Shown here: positions 54,706 to 63,927 of the stretch, one piece after another | Numbering within the stretch: the first letter of the stretch is position 1 | Layout: every line of letters begins with the position of its first letter | Assembly: GCF_007859075.1 (NCBI RefSeq) | Contig: NZ_VOAK01000011.1 | Span: 310,001-374,000 of the forward strand | DNA length: 64,000 bases | DNA from: Gemmobacter aquaticus | GTDB taxonomy: Bacteria; Pseudomonadota; Alphaproteobacteria; Rhodobacterales; Rhodobacteraceae | Direction: 5' to 3' | Made by a program: the position numbers and the translations under genes | Notes under the pieces: model-generated | What the model saw: only the letters and a program-made list of their open reading frames with translations | What the model was told of the DNA's origin: nothing | Database searches by the model: none

Positions 54706-55485
54706 ATGTATCGCGTGATCGTTTCCGTTGCGCTGGCCGTGGGGGCGATGTCTGGCCCCGCCGCCTTTGCGCAGACGGAAGATGCGATACCCGCCCCTGC
54801 CGAGGTGCCGCCAGCCAGCTATGATGACGCAAGCTACGTCGACAGCCGGGGCTGCGCCTATGCCCGAGCTGCCGTGAATGGTGCGGTAACCTGGGTTCCC
54901 CAGCTTGGGGCGGATCGAAAACCGCTCTGCGGTCTGGCACCTTCGCTGCCTTTGCCGCCAAAGACCGAAGTGATGGAACCAGAGCCTCTCACCGTTGATC
55001 CGGCAGAGGCCGCAGTCGCGGCACCCGTGGCGCAGCCGGAGCCTGCCGCGGAACCGCCCGCGGCGCCCGAGGCCAAACCGGTGGCGGCCAAGAGTGCCCC
55101 CAAGGCTTCGGCACCGCGTCAGACCAAGTCGCTGGCCCGGCAAAAGTCCACGGCACCAAGGGTTGTCATTCAAGTACCTGCGACGGCCATCGTGAAGCGC
55201 CACGGCCTGTGGCGGCAGATCGAGATTCCGGGCAAGGCCCTGAACGTGAAGGCCATCGCCTCTGGCGTCTATGTGCAGGTCGGCGCCTACGGCCGAACTG
55301 CCAATGCCGATGTTGCGATAAGCAAGCTGCGCGCCGCAGGCTTGCCCGCTGCCAGCACCACTGCCCATAAGGGCGGTGCGCCGCTTTATCTGGTTCTGAC
55401 GGGACCTTTCCCCGATGCGCCCGCCGCGCAGGATGGGCTGCGCCGCGCCCGCGCGGCCGGATTTACCGACGCGTTCATTTACTAG
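54706..55485 (+). CDS. SPOR-domain exported protein
   Basis: The 259-residue product has a signal peptide (MYRVIVSVALAVGAMSGPAAFAQ), a cysteine pair in RGCAYARA and KPLCGLAP, a proline- and alanine-rich linker (about residues 85-150) and a C-terminal SPOR domain (VYVQVGAYGRTANADVAISKLRAAGLPA...YLVLTGPFPDAPAAQDGLRRARAAGFTDAFI). SPOR domains bind denuded peptidoglycan at the septum. Start: ATG 54706 after AAAGGGGG; an upstream ATG at 54649 is less likely. It follows the salvage operon but need not be part of it. Confidence 0.85.
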   Translation: MYRVIVSVALAVGAMSGPAAFAQTEDAIPAPAEVPPASYDDASYVDSRGCAYARAAVNGAVTWVPQLGADRKPLCGLAPSLPLPPKTEVMEPEPLTVDPAEAAVAAPVAQPEPAAEPPAAPEAKPVAAKSAPKASAPRQTKSLARQKSTAPRVVIQVPATAIVKRHGLWRQIEIPGKALNVKAIASGVYVQVGAYGRTANADVAISKLRAAGLPAASTTAHKGGAPLYLVLTGPFPDAPAAQDGLRRARAAGFTDAFIY

Positions 55486-55536
55486 TCTTTCGGTGGTTTC
55501 ACGAAGCAGGCGAAGACGAAGAGCAGAAAGACCCTG

Positions 55537-55568
55537 CCCCTGGGAGCAAATTCCCGGGGGCTTTTCTT
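55537..55568 (+). terminator. Rho-independent terminator after the SPOR gene
   Basis: GCCCCTGGGA pairs with TCCCGGGGGC (one G-T pair) around a five-base loop and is followed by TTTTCTTT. It lies 52 bases after the SPOR gene and just before the convergent gene's end. Confidence 0.75.
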
Positions 55569-55584
55569 TGCCCGCGCGATGATC

Positions 55585-56610
55585 TCAGTCGGCGCAGATC
55601 GATTGCAGGCCGATCCAGTCGCTGTCGGTCATCAGCGGGCGACGCTCGCCTCGGGCAAGGGGGTCCGCCTCGATCAGGGCTTGGGACGTGTTGCCGGTCG
55701 GATCAAAGGCTTTCGCATAAGGGGTAGAGGGCACGTCCGCTGCCGCAAAGCGCGCAAGCAGGGCGGCGTCAGGCACCGCAAGGGGCGGTGTGGTCAGCAG
55801 CGTGGACCCGTAGCCCGCGACAGACGCCGGATCGAGCTGCCCCGTGGTGAGCAGGCCGAATGTCGCGCGCAGCCCCGCATGGCGCAGAAGCGGAACCAGG
55901 GGATCATCCATGTCTGAACGCTCATCCTCGGCCAGCGCAAAGCCTGCCAGCACCTCGGGGCCGTCGGCCTTTTCAACAAGGTCACGGTGAAGCGTGATGA
56001 TGTTTCCCGGCAGATGCAGGCTGCGGGCCTGACCGTCGCGCAGGATGTAAAGCCCCGGTGCCTCGGCCCCGAACAGGCGTGTCGCCAGACGCCGCAACGC
56101 CGCCTCGCCTGACGGATCAGCACAGGGGGCACCCGCCACCTTGCCCAGATCGTCCAGCGCCACGCGGCCGATAGCCAGCCGTGTCGTCTGAGGAACCATG
56201 GCGGCGGTGTGGTTCACCATCGCGCCCGGAACGAAGATCGCACCCAGAATGAGCACCAGTGCCGAGCCCGCAAGCATCAGGCTGCCACGAAGACGGCCCG
56301 GACGAGGGCGGTTTGAAGCGAGTGCGGCGCGCACCTTTTCCAACGCTTCGATCATCAACTTGTCGTCGATCTCCAGCGTTTCCAGTGCCTGGTGCCCCGG
56401 GGCATAAAGCGCAGGCATCTCGCCGGGGTTCAGCCTTACGACCGCAGGCAGGGACCAATGCGAGAGGGCGTTTTCACTGCGCGGATCGGCAATGGTCAGC
56501 GAGGCCTCGCCGAAGTTCACGATTACTTCGCGGCGCTGCAATTCCGGGGCTTCCCGCCACAGGCCGGTACTTTCCAGTTTCGTGAATTGCTTGAGCGCCG
56601 TGCTGCGCAT
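55585..56610 (-). CDS. Membrane-anchored M48-like pseudoprotease
   Basis: The 341-residue product has a cytoplasmic N-terminal region, one membrane helix (about 109-131) and a domain with the M48 order: RLAIGRVALDDLGKVAGAPCADPSGEAALRRLATRL, then HLPGNIITLHRDLVEKADGPEVLAGF, where active relatives read ALPGG...TxGLL...DELAxVLAHExxH. Here AEDER (227-231) replaces HExxH, so the zinc site is absent. It probably binds rather than cuts a partner; this is inference. The start at 56610 gives MRSTALKQF; the ribosome-binding site is weak. Confidence 0.65.
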   Translation of the reverse strand: MRSTALKQFTKLESTGLWREAPELQRREVIVNFGEASLTIADPRSENALSHWSLPAVVRLNPGEMPALYAPGHQALETLEIDDKLMIEALEKVRAALASNRPRPGRLRGSLMLAGSALVLILGAIFVPGAMVNHTAAMVPQTTRLAIGRVALDDLGKVAGAPCADPSGEAALRRLATRLFGAEAPGLYILRDGQARSLHLPGNIITLHRDLVEKADGPEVLAGFALAEDERSDMDDPLVPLLRHAGLRATFGLLTTGQLDPASVAGYGSTLLTTPPLAVPDAALLARFAAADVPSTPYAKAFDPTGNTSQALIEADPLARGERRPLMTDSDWIGLQSICAD

Positions 56611-56709
56611 GAATACCGTTTTGTCCCTTTTTCCGCAGCTTATCGGGAAAGGGAGAGGCGAACAACAGAGCATGCGCCCCGTTGTCGCCCCCCTGAAACT
56701 CTTGCACTG

Positions 56710-58359
56710 TCAGGCGGGTTCGCGGCCCTGCTGCGCCATCAGCTTTGCAACGGCGCGCAGTTCGAACTTCTGGATCTTGCCGGTGGATGTCTTGGGCAGA
56801 TCGCAGAAAACCACCGCCTTGGGCGTGGCAAATCCGGCGAGCCGCGCGCGGGCGAACTTGATCAGCTCGTCCTCGGTTGCCGACATGCCGGGCTTCAGCT
56901 CGACAAAGGCGCAGGGCACCTCGCCCCATTTCTCGTCAGGCTTGGCGACGACCGCGACAAGGCTGACGGAGGGGTGGTGCATCAGCGCGCCCTCGACCTC
57001 GACCGACGAGACATTCTCGCCGCCCGAGATGATGATGTCCTTCGCACGGTCGGTGATCTTGAGGTAGCCGTCCGGCGTCTGGAAGGCGATGTCGCCCGAC
57101 CGGAACCAGCCGCCGCGAAACGCATCGCGCGTGGCCTCAGGGTTCCGGTAGTAACCCTTCATCACCATGTTGCCGCGCAGGGCTATCTCTCCCAGATGGG
57201 CGGCATCGCGGGCGACGGGCTGGCCGTGGGTGTCATGGACCTCGGCACCCTCAAGCATCGCCATGGCAACGCCGGTGCGCGCCTTGAGCGCGGCGCGCTC
57301 CTCTCCGGCCGTGCGCTCCCAGTCGGGGCGCCACAGGCATTCGGTCGAGGGGCCATAGGTCTCGGTCAGGCCATAGACCTGCGTGACGTTGAACCCGAGC
57401 GGCTCGATCGCGGCAAGTGTGGCGGCGGGGGGCGGGGCGCCTGCGGTAAAGACCTGCACCACATGGTCAAAGGGGCGGCGGTCTTCGTCGCGCGCGTTGA
57501 TGATGGTGTTGAGCACGATCGGCGCGCCGCCGAAATGGGTGACGCCCTCATCCGCGATGGCATCATAGATTGCCTTGGCCGTGACATCGCGGCAGCAGAC
57601 AAGCGTGCCACCCATCATGGGCACCAGCCATGGCTGCACCCAGGCATTGCAGTGAAACATTGGCACGATGGTCAGGACCACAGGGAAAAGCTGCATCTGC
57701 CAGGCGATGACATTGGCCATGGTCGCGAGGTAAGCGCCGCGATGGTGATAGACGACACCCTTGGGCCGCCCGGTCGTGCCTGATGTATAGTTGATGGCAA
57801 GGCTTTCCCATTCATCCTGCGGCATGATCCACGGGAAGTCAGGGTCGCCCTCGGCCAGAAACGCCTCATATTCCAGATAGTGGCCCGATGATGTGTGACC
57901 GCTCTCCTGATCGGTGACCTCGATGATCTGGGGTGCGAGACCTTCCATCTTCTTGATCGCGGCCTCGGCCAGCGGAACGAGCGCGCTGTCTACCAGAACG
58001 ATCCGCGCTCCGGCGTGGCCAAAGATATAGCCGACCGTATCGGCATCCAGCCGGGTGTTGATGGTGTTGAGCACCGCCCCGCAGGCCGGCACGCCAAAAT
58101 GCGCCTCTGCCTGAGCGGGAAGGTTTGGCAGCAGCGTCGCGACCACATCGCCGGGATTGATGCCACGCCGGACCAGGGCCGAGGCAAAACGGCTGACGCG
58201 CGCGGCATATTCGGCATAGCTGACGCGGCTTGACCGCCACGCCAGCGCGGTGCGGTCGGCATGCACATCGGCCGCGCGTTTCAGGTGCGAGAGGGGCGTC
58301 AGTGGCACGTAATTGGCAGGCGTCTTGTCCAATCCACTTTCATCTGCGAGCCATCCCAT
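56710..58359 (-). CDS. Acyl-CoA synthetase (AMP-forming)
   Basis: The 549-residue product is an AMP-forming CoA ligase: INYTSGTTGRPKGVVYHHRG, YGLTETYGPS, GWFRSGDIAFQTPDGYLKITDRAKDIIISGGENVSSVEVE and KTSTGKIQKFELR. The length and the HRGAY region suit ligases of medium-chain or branched acids, including the DmdB-like group, but the substrate cannot be read. It lies upstream of, and in the same direction as, the M48-like gene, 99 bp apart. Confidence 0.88.
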   Translation of the reverse strand: MGWLADESGLDKTPANYVPLTPLSHLKRAADVHADRTALAWRSSRVSYAEYAARVSRFASALVRRGINPGDVVATLLPNLPAQAEAHFGVPACGAVLNTINTRLDADTVGYIFGHAGARIVLVDSALVPLAEAAIKKMEGLAPQIIEVTDQESGHTSSGHYLEYEAFLAEGDPDFPWIMPQDEWESLAINYTSGTTGRPKGVVYHHRGAYLATMANVIAWQMQLFPVVLTIVPMFHCNAWVQPWLVPMMGGTLVCCRDVTAKAIYDAIADEGVTHFGGAPIVLNTIINARDEDRRPFDHVVQVFTAGAPPPAATLAAIEPLGFNVTQVYGLTETYGPSTECLWRPDWERTAGEERAALKARTGVAMAMLEGAEVHDTHGQPVARDAAHLGEIALRGNMVMKGYYRNPEATRDAFRGGWFRSGDIAFQTPDGYLKITDRAKDIIISGGENVSSVEVEGALMHHPSVSLVAVVAKPDEKWGEVPCAFVELKPGMSATEDELIKFARARLAGFATPKAVVFCDLPKTSTGKIQKFELRAVAKLMAQQGREPA

Positions 58360-58459
58360 GTGTCCCCCCCTTCCGAACTGATCGGATCATGTCGTTTTCC
58401 GGCGCGCAGCATGGGGCGGGTTTGCGGCAAAGAAAAGGGCAGCGAAAGGAAATTGCGCA

Positions 58460-59395
58460 ATGACATCCGCTAACATTTCATCCTTGCCCGACAGGACGCT
58501 TGCCGCAGCCGCACTCGTCCTTGGCTATGCGGTGATCATCGGCTTTACCGACAACTACGTCAGGGTCATTGCAGAGGAGGGGGGGCTCTGGCAGTTCCAC
58601 GCCACGCGGTCGGTCATGGCATGGATGATCCTGCTGGCGCTACTGGTGCCGATGGGGTTGCGGCTGCGCCCGCGTAACTTGCGTGCGGTTGTTGCGCGCT
58701 CGGCCATTCACGGCAGCGGGATGCTGATCTACTTCGGCGCGTTGGCTTTCCTGCCGGTCGCGCTGGTCGCGGCAGGACTGTTCACCGCGCCGATCTTCGT
58801 GCTGCTGATCTCGGGGTTCGCCTTCGGTCACCACATCGGGCCGGTGCGCATCGCGGCTGTCGCGGTGGGCTTTGTCGGCGTCGTCATGGTGCTGGGGCCG
58901 CAGGCACTGGGCGGTGCAAGCCTCGCGGCAATTCTGCCGGTGGCGGCAGGTGCGCTCTATGCGTTGGGGAACGTCGCAACCCGTGAGTGGTGCGCAGAAG
59001 AGACGGCAGAGACCTTGCTGGGCGGCTTCTTTCTGGCGCTTGGTGTGCTGGGCGCCATTGGCATGGCTGTGCTGTCGGTCTGGCCGCTCGATGTGCCCGA
59101 GGGACCTGCGGGCTTTGTGATGCGAGGTCCGGTCTGGCCATCGGGGACGTTCCTGTTCTGGACCTTCGTGCAGGCGGCGGGCTCGCTTCTAGGCGTGGGC
59201 ATGATGATCCGCGCCTACCAACTGGCCGACGCCGGACGCGTATCGGTGTTCGAGTACGTAATCCTGCCTGCATCGGCAGCCTGGAGCTGGTTGATCTGGG
59301 GCGAAACGCTGACCCCGCTGGCGATCGCCGGGATGGTGCTGATTGCCGTCGCCGGCATGATGATTGCGCTGCGGGCGCGGTCACAGGGAAACTGA
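58460..59395 (+). CDS. DMT (EamA-type) transporter
   Basis: The 311-residue protein has about ten membrane helices in two EamA halves (RSVMAWMILLALLVPMGLRLR... and VFEYVILPASAAWSWLIWGETLTPLAIAGMVLI). The final WGE-TLTPLAIAG motif is typical of DMT exporters of metabolites or amino acids. The substrate is unknown. AAGGA nine bases before the ATG supports the start. It is divergent from the acyl-CoA synthetase gene and is followed by a repeat copy. Confidence 0.85.
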   Translation: MTSANISSLPDRTLAAAALVLGYAVIIGFTDNYVRVIAEEGGLWQFHATRSVMAWMILLALLVPMGLRLRPRNLRAVVARSAIHGSGMLIYFGALAFLPVALVAAGLFTAPIFVLLISGFAFGHHIGPVRIAAVAVGFVGVVMVLGPQALGGASLAAILPVAAGALYALGNVATREWCAEETAETLLGGFFLALGVLGAIGMAVLSVWPLDVPEGPAGFVMRGPVWPSGTFLFWTFVQAAGSLLGVGMMIRAYQLADAGRVSVFEYVILPASAAWSWLIWGETLTPLAIAGMVLIAVAGMMIALRARSQGN

Positions 59396-59407
59396 ATACG
59401 TTGGTTC

Positions 59408-59472
59408 GGGGGGCTGTCTGCCCCCCGCTCGCCTGCGGCGATTCCCCCCGAGGATACTTGCGAAAAGAAGAA
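59408..59472 (+). repeat. Dispersed intergenic repeat, copy 5
   Basis: It has a hairpin (59408-59426, 7-bp stem GGGGGGC / GCCCCCC), a GC spacer and the core CCCCCCGAGGATACTTGCG followed by AAAAGAAGAAG. It sits between the convergent DMT and tdk genes, with the same order as copy 3. Confidence 0.75.
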
Positions 59473-59481
59473 GAGGGGGGC

Positions 59482-60060
59482 TCAGCCCTCGACCGCCTCG
59501 CGCCAGTGGCGGCGGCAGAGGCTCTGGTAGGTTTCGTTGCCGCCGATCTGCACCTGTTCGCCTGCGGTCAGGGCGCGGCCATCGGCGCCGCGGCGGATGA
59601 CCATGGTGGCCTTCTTTCCACAATGGCAGATGGTGCGGACCTCACGCATTTCATCAGCCCAGGCCAGAAGTGCGGCCGAGCCGGGAAAGAGGTTGCCCTG
59701 AAAGTCGACCCGCAGGCCGTAGCACATGACCGGCACGCCGAGGTCATCGACCGCGCGCGCCAGCTGCCAGACCTGTTCCTTTGACAGGAACTGCGCCTCG
59801 TCGATGAAGACGCAGGCGACAGGGCCACTGCCAAGGCGGGTGGCGAGCATTGCAAACAGATCATCGTGAGGGGTGAACGGGTCGGCATCCTCGGCGATGC
59901 CGATGCGGCTTGCGATGCGACCGGGGCCTGCCCGATCATCCAGACGCGCCGTCAGCAGGTAGGTCTGCATCCCGCCTTCGCGGTAGTTGTGCGAGGCTTG
60001 AAGAAGCGCGGTCGACTTGCCCGCGTTCATGGTGGAGTAGTGAAAGTAGAGCTTTGCCAT
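59482..60060 (-). CDS. tdk: Thymidine kinase Tdk
   Basis: Tdk phosphorylates thymidine to dTMP. The 192-residue product has the P-loop HYSTMNAGKSTALL, VFIDEAQFL, and the zinc-ribbon cysteines in CHCGKKA with CRRHW near the end. This is the type-II bacterial thymidine kinase. Start: ATG 60060 (MAKLYFHYS); an upstream in-frame ATG at 60099 is unlikely. It lies about 5 kb from the salvage operon, and is complementary to deoA. Confidence 0.95.
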   Translation of the reverse strand: MAKLYFHYSTMNAGKSTALLQASHNYREGGMQTYLLTARLDDRAGPGRIASRIGIAEDADPFTPHDDLFAMLATRLGSGPVACVFIDEAQFLSKEQVWQLARAVDDLGVPVMCYGLRVDFQGNLFPGSAALLAWADEMREVRTICHCGKKATMVIRRGADGRALTAGEQVQIGGNETYQSLCRRHWREAVEG

Positions 60061-60088
60061 GGTGCGCCCGCGATAGCGCAGAACCCCC

Positions 60089-60140
60089 GGCGCGGGCAAG
60101 CCGTGCCGAGGGTGAATTCAGGCGCGGGCAAGCCGCGCCG
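60089..60140 (-). repeat. Tandem pair of 20-bp hairpins downstream of the DEAD-box helicase
   Basis: Two copies of GGCGCGGGCAAGCCGCGCCG (the first with T for C at one place) stand 32 bases apart at 60089-60108 and 60121-60140. Each can fold as GGCGCGG / CCGCGCC. They lie between the helicase gene end and tdk. Confidence 0.45.
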
Positions 60141-60149
60141 GTATGGCGA

Positions 60150-61532
60150 TCAGGGACGCGGGCCGCTGCGTCCCGCAGGTTTCGCCCCGCCGGCCGAGCG
60201 GCGCGGCGCAGCTGTGCCGCCCTGCGGCTTCGGGTTGGCAGACTTGGGACGCGCGTCGGGCTGTCCCTGCGGGCGCGGGCCATCTGCACGGGCACCCTGG
60301 GGCTTGCCGGGGCGCGCAGATTGCCCCTGCGGCCGACCGCCCTGTCCTTGCAGCTTGCGGCCCTGCGGACGCGCGGGCTTGGCCGCCTTCACCATGTCCA
60401 TCGCCCAAGGCGCACCACCCAGAACCGGCAGCGGCTTCTTCAGAAGCGTCTCGATGTCACGCAGCTCTTCCATCTCGGCCGGGGCGCAGAAGCTGACCGA
60501 GGCGCCATCAGCGCCTGCCCGCGCGGTCCGGCCAATGCGGTGGACGTAGTTGTCGGCCACGTTCGGCAGGTCATAGTTGTAGACGTGGCGCACCAGCGGA
60601 ATGTCGATGCCACGGGCCGCCACATCGGTTGCGACGAGCACATCGAGTTCGCCCGCACGGAAGGCCGACAGGATCGCCTCGCGCTGGTTCTGGCTGCGGT
60701 TGCCGTGGATGGCGCCTGCCTTGAAGCCCCATTGCACCAGAACCTTGGTCAGCTTGTCAGCGCCATGCTTGGTGCGCGAGAAGGCAATCGCGGCCTCACC
60801 GGGATGTTTCTTGAGGTATTCTTCAAGCAGGCGCGCCTTGTCGCCCTGCGGGGTGAAGTGCACGCCCTGCGTGATCCGCTCAACCGGCTTGCCCGGAGGC
60901 GCCACCTGCACGCGGATCGGATCGCGCAGATAGGTCTCGGCGATCTCTTCGATGTCCTTGGGCATGGTGGCCGAGAACAGGAGCGTCTGGCGCTTGACCG
61001 GGATATGCTTGGCAATGGTGCGCAGCGCGTGGATGAAGCCCATGTCGAGCATATGGTCGGCTTCGTCCAGCACCAGATAGCCGCAGCGTTCAAGCATCAC
61101 TGCGCCACGGTCGAGCAGGTCGATCAGACGACCCGGAGTGGCGATCAGAACGTCCGACCCCTTGGCCAGTCGGTCGGTCTGCTTGTTGATGGACGCGCCG
61201 CCCACCACCATCGTCAGCTTGACGGGAGTACCCTTGGTGAAGGCAAAGAGGTGATCGTGGATTTGCTGAACCAGTTCCCGCGTGGGCGCAAGGATCAGCG
61301 CCCGCACATGGCGCGGGCCCGGCGGATGGGTGTTGTCAAGGATGCGGTGCAGAAGCGGCAGGCCGAAAGCTGCGGTCTTGCCAGTGCCGGTCTGGGCAAG
61401 GCCCATCAGGTCGCGGCCCTGCAGAACATGCGGGATGGCCTTCACCTGAATGGGTGTCGGCATGTCGAATTTGGTCGCCTCAAGCGCCTTGATCAGCTTC
61501 GGCGAAAGGCCGAGGTCGGCAAACGTAGTCAT
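60150..61532 (-). CDS. DEAD-box RNA helicase with basic low-complexity tail
   Basis: The 460-residue product has the full DEAD-box set: AQTGTGKTAAFGLPL, PTRELVQQI, TPGRL, VLDEADHMLD, SATMPKD, and HRIGRTARAG. The last ~85 residues are an R/G/P/Q-rich repeat (RPQGQ, KPQG), typical of RNA-binding tails. It resembles RhlE-type helicases in ribosome assembly or RNA turnover. Start: ATG 61532; an upstream extension to 61628 is less likely. The tail is rich in PQG repeats. Confidence 0.92.
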   Translation of the reverse strand: MTTFADLGLSPKLIKALEATKFDMPTPIQVKAIPHVLQGRDLMGLAQTGTGKTAAFGLPLLHRILDNTHPPGPRHVRALILAPTRELVQQIHDHLFAFTKGTPVKLTMVVGGASINKQTDRLAKGSDVLIATPGRLIDLLDRGAVMLERCGYLVLDEADHMLDMGFIHALRTIAKHIPVKRQTLLFSATMPKDIEEIAETYLRDPIRVQVAPPGKPVERITQGVHFTPQGDKARLLEEYLKKHPGEAAIAFSRTKHGADKLTKVLVQWGFKAGAIHGNRSQNQREAILSAFRAGELDVLVATDVAARGIDIPLVRHVYNYDLPNVADNYVHRIGRTARAGADGASVSFCAPAEMEELRDIETLLKKPLPVLGGAPWAMDMVKAAKPARPQGRKLQGQGGRPQGQSARPGKPQGARADGPRPQGQPDARPKSANPKPQGGTAAPRRSAGGAKPAGRSGPRP

Positions 61533-61779
61533 GAATCTGTCTTTCCGGCAGACGAATGCCTGCCATTGGCCCGCTTTGCGGGGCCGTGAAGGGGCGGGAC
61601 CGGCCTCGCCTTCGGGGCGAATCCCCAAAGGCCGTCAGCCCGCGGCGCCCCTGCGTGATGGTGGGAACCACACCCCGACGTCCCATTCAGGCTCACGCGG
61701 CCGGACGGCGGGGGTTGAATGGGCAGATGGGGCAGGGCGGGGCAAAAGTCAAGGGAATTCCCCCGATCGGTCTTGGCGA
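61533..61779. other. Non-coding gap between helicase and VOC genes
   Basis: This 247-bp gap contains the upstream region of the helicase gene. It is GC-rich with several short hairpins but no clear motif, gene or known repeat was found. Confidence 0.5.
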
Positions 61780-62184
61780 TCACTGACCCCAGATGCGGGC
61801 CTCGGCCAGTTCGACCGAGTTTCCGGCGGGATCGCGCAGGTAGATCGACCGGCCACCACCCGGCCAGTCATGCTCATGCTCGATGGTTTGGCCTCTGGTC
61901 TGAAGCTGCGTTTTCCAAGCGTCCAGGTCGGCCGCCGTATCCGCGCGAAAGCACACATGGCCCGCCCCTTGCGCGCCATGTGCGGGGATGCCGTGCTGCT
62001 GCGCAGGGTCCGACGAGGGGCCGGGCGCAAAGATCAGAAGCATTTGCTGACCGCACCGCAGGAAGTTGAACCTGCCCGGCACGGCACGCGTTTCGGTCAG
62101 CCCAAGCACCTCTACATAGAACGCGGCGCAGGCTGCGGGGTCATCGGCGTAAAGCACCGTCTCCAGTATGGCCGTTACCCGCAT
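61780..62184 (-). CDS. VOC (glyoxalase/bleomycin-resistance) family protein
   Basis: The 134-residue product is a paired beta-alpha-beta VOC fold: ILETVLYADDPAACAAFYVEVLGL at the start, AGHVCFRAD in the middle and SIYLRDPAGNSVELAEARIW at the end, the usual metal-binding H and E positions (H of GHVCF, E of SVELAE). The function within the superfamily (glyoxalase, dioxygenase or resistance) is not known. It lies 24 bp after metG in the same direction and may be cotranscribed with it. Confidence 0.86.
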   Translation of the reverse strand: MRVTAILETVLYADDPAACAAFYVEVLGLTETRAVPGRFNFLRCGQQMLLIFAPGPSSDPAQQHGIPAHGAQGAGHVCFRADTAADLDAWKTQLQTRGQTIEHEHDWPGGGRSIYLRDPAGNSVELAEARIWGQ

Positions 62185-62208
62185 GACGCCCCCTTTTCCG
62201 GGCCGCGA

Positions 62209-63927
62209 TCAGTCCCGCGTGCCCGCGAACTTCTGCTGCCACTCTGCCCGTTCCTCATCCGTGATCTTGCGGAACAGGTTCTCCGGCACGGCGAAGGCAT
62301 GGCCCGGCGGCAAGGCGCGCAGCGCGGCCCCGGCGTCGGTCGGCCAGGACCAGTCGTCAGACCCCATAGCCGACATCATCGCCTGCGCCGCATCGGGTAT
62401 GAACGGCTGCGAAAGGATCGCATAAAGACGGATCAGGTTCAACGACAGGCGGATCATCGCCTCGGCCCGCGCCGGATCGGTCTTGACCGCGCTCCAGGGG
62501 GCGGCGGACTGCAGGTATTCGTTGCCCACCACCCAGATCGCCCGCAACTCGGCAGCGGCCTTGCGGACCTCCATCTGGTCCATGCAGCGCTCATAGTCGC
62601 GGATGCGCGCGCCCAGATCGGCGATGAGTGCGGTTTCCTGCGGGCCGAACTCGCCCCCCGCGGGGACCGTATCGCCCAGCTTCGATTTGGCGAATTTCGT
62701 CACGCGGCTGACAAAGTTACCCAGAACGTCGGCCAGATCCTTGTTCACGGATGCCTGGAAATTGTCCCAGGTAAACTCGCTGTCGGCCGATTCCGGGGCG
62801 TGCGACAGCAGCCACCAGCGCCAGTAGTCGCTGGGCAGGATCGACAGCGCCTGATCCATGAACACCCCCCGCCCGCGCGAGGTAGAGAACTGGCCGCCAT
62901 CATAGTTCAGATAGTTGAAGGACTTGAGGTAATCGACCATCTTCCACGGCTCGCCCGAGCCGAGGATGGTCGCCGGGAACGACAACGTGTGGAAGGGGAC
63001 GTTGTCCTTGCCCATGAACTGATAGTAGGTCACGTCGTCCGCGCCCTTGTCGGTGCGCCACCAGCGTTCCCAGTCGGCCTCTGACTTGCCATTCGCATCT
63101 GCCCATTCGGCGGTGCCCGCAATGTATTCGATCGGCGCATCGAACCAGACGTAGAAGACCTTGCCCTCCATCCCCGGCCACGGATCATTGCCTTTCATCA
63201 CCGGGATGCCCCAGTGCAGATCGCGGGTGATGCCGCGGTCCTGCAGCCCGTCGCCATCGTTCAGCCATTTCTTGGCAATCGAGGTGGTCAGGATCGGCCA
63301 GTCGGTCTTTGAATCGATCCAGGCCTCGATCTTGTCCTTCAGCGTGCGCTGCATCAGGTAGAGGTGCTTGGTTTCCCGCACCTCGAGGTTGGTCGAGCCC
63401 GAGATGGTCGAATGCGGGTTGATCAGATCGGTCGGGTCAAGCTGCTTGGTGCAGTTGTCGCACTGGTCGCCCCGCGCACTGTCATAGCCGCAGTTGGGGC
63501 AGGTGCCCTCGATATATCGGTCGGGCAGGAAGCGGCCATCGTCGACCGAATAGACCTGACGCTCGGTCACTTCCCGGATCAGGCCGTTCTCGGCAAGCTT
63601 GCCGGCGAAATGCTGGGTCAGACGGTGGTTGCGCTGGCTGGAAGAGCGACCGAAATGGTCAAACGACAGGCGGAATCCGGCGGCGAGCTCTTTCTGCACC
63701 TCGTGCATCTCGGCGCAGTATTCGGCGACTGGCTTGCCGGCCTTGGCGGCGGCGAGTTCGGCCGGGGTGCCGTGTTCGTCGGTGGCGCAGATGAACATCA
63801 CCTCATGCCCGCGGGCGCGGTTGTAGCGGGCGAACAGGTCGGCGGGCAGCTGGCTTCCCACAAGGTTGCCCAGATGCTTGATCCCGTTGATGTAGGGAAT
63901 CGCCGAAGTGATGAGAATCCGTGCCAT
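62209..63927 (-). CDS. metG: Methionine-tRNA ligase MetG
   Basis: MetG charges tRNA-Met. The 572-residue class-I synthetase has the HIGH variant in [13 protein letters not shown], the zinc-knuckle [17 protein letters not shown] and the KMSKS equivalent FSTSRG in QFSTSRGRG. It lacks the C-terminal EMAP-like dimer domain, as in many Alphaproteobacteria. The start [12 protein letters not shown] is the family standard. No partner gene lies upstream in the window. Confidence 0.97.
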   Translation of the reverse strand: MARILITSAIPYINGIKHLGNLVGSQLPADLFARYNRARGHEVMFICATDEHGTPAELAAAKAGKPVAEYCAEMHEVQKELAAGFRLSFDHFGRSSSQRNHRLTQHFAGKLAENGLIREVTERQVYSVDDGRFLPDRYIEGTCPNCGYDSARGDQCDNCTKQLDPTDLINPHSTISGSTNLEVRETKHLYLMQRTLKDKIEAWIDSKTDWPILTTSIAKKWLNDGDGLQDRGITRDLHWGIPVMKGNDPWPGMEGKVFYVWFDAPIEYIAGTAEWADANGKSEADWERWWRTDKGADDVTYYQFMGKDNVPFHTLSFPATILGSGEPWKMVDYLKSFNYLNYDGGQFSTSRGRGVFMDQALSILPSDYWRWWLLSHAPESADSEFTWDNFQASVNKDLADVLGNFVSRVTKFAKSKLGDTVPAGGEFGPQETALIADLGARIRDYERCMDQMEVRKAAAELRAIWVVGNEYLQSAAPWSAVKTDPARAEAMIRLSLNLIRLYAILSQPFIPDAAQAMMSAMGSDDWSWPTDAGAALRALPPGHAFAVPENLFRKITDEERAEWQQKFAGTRD

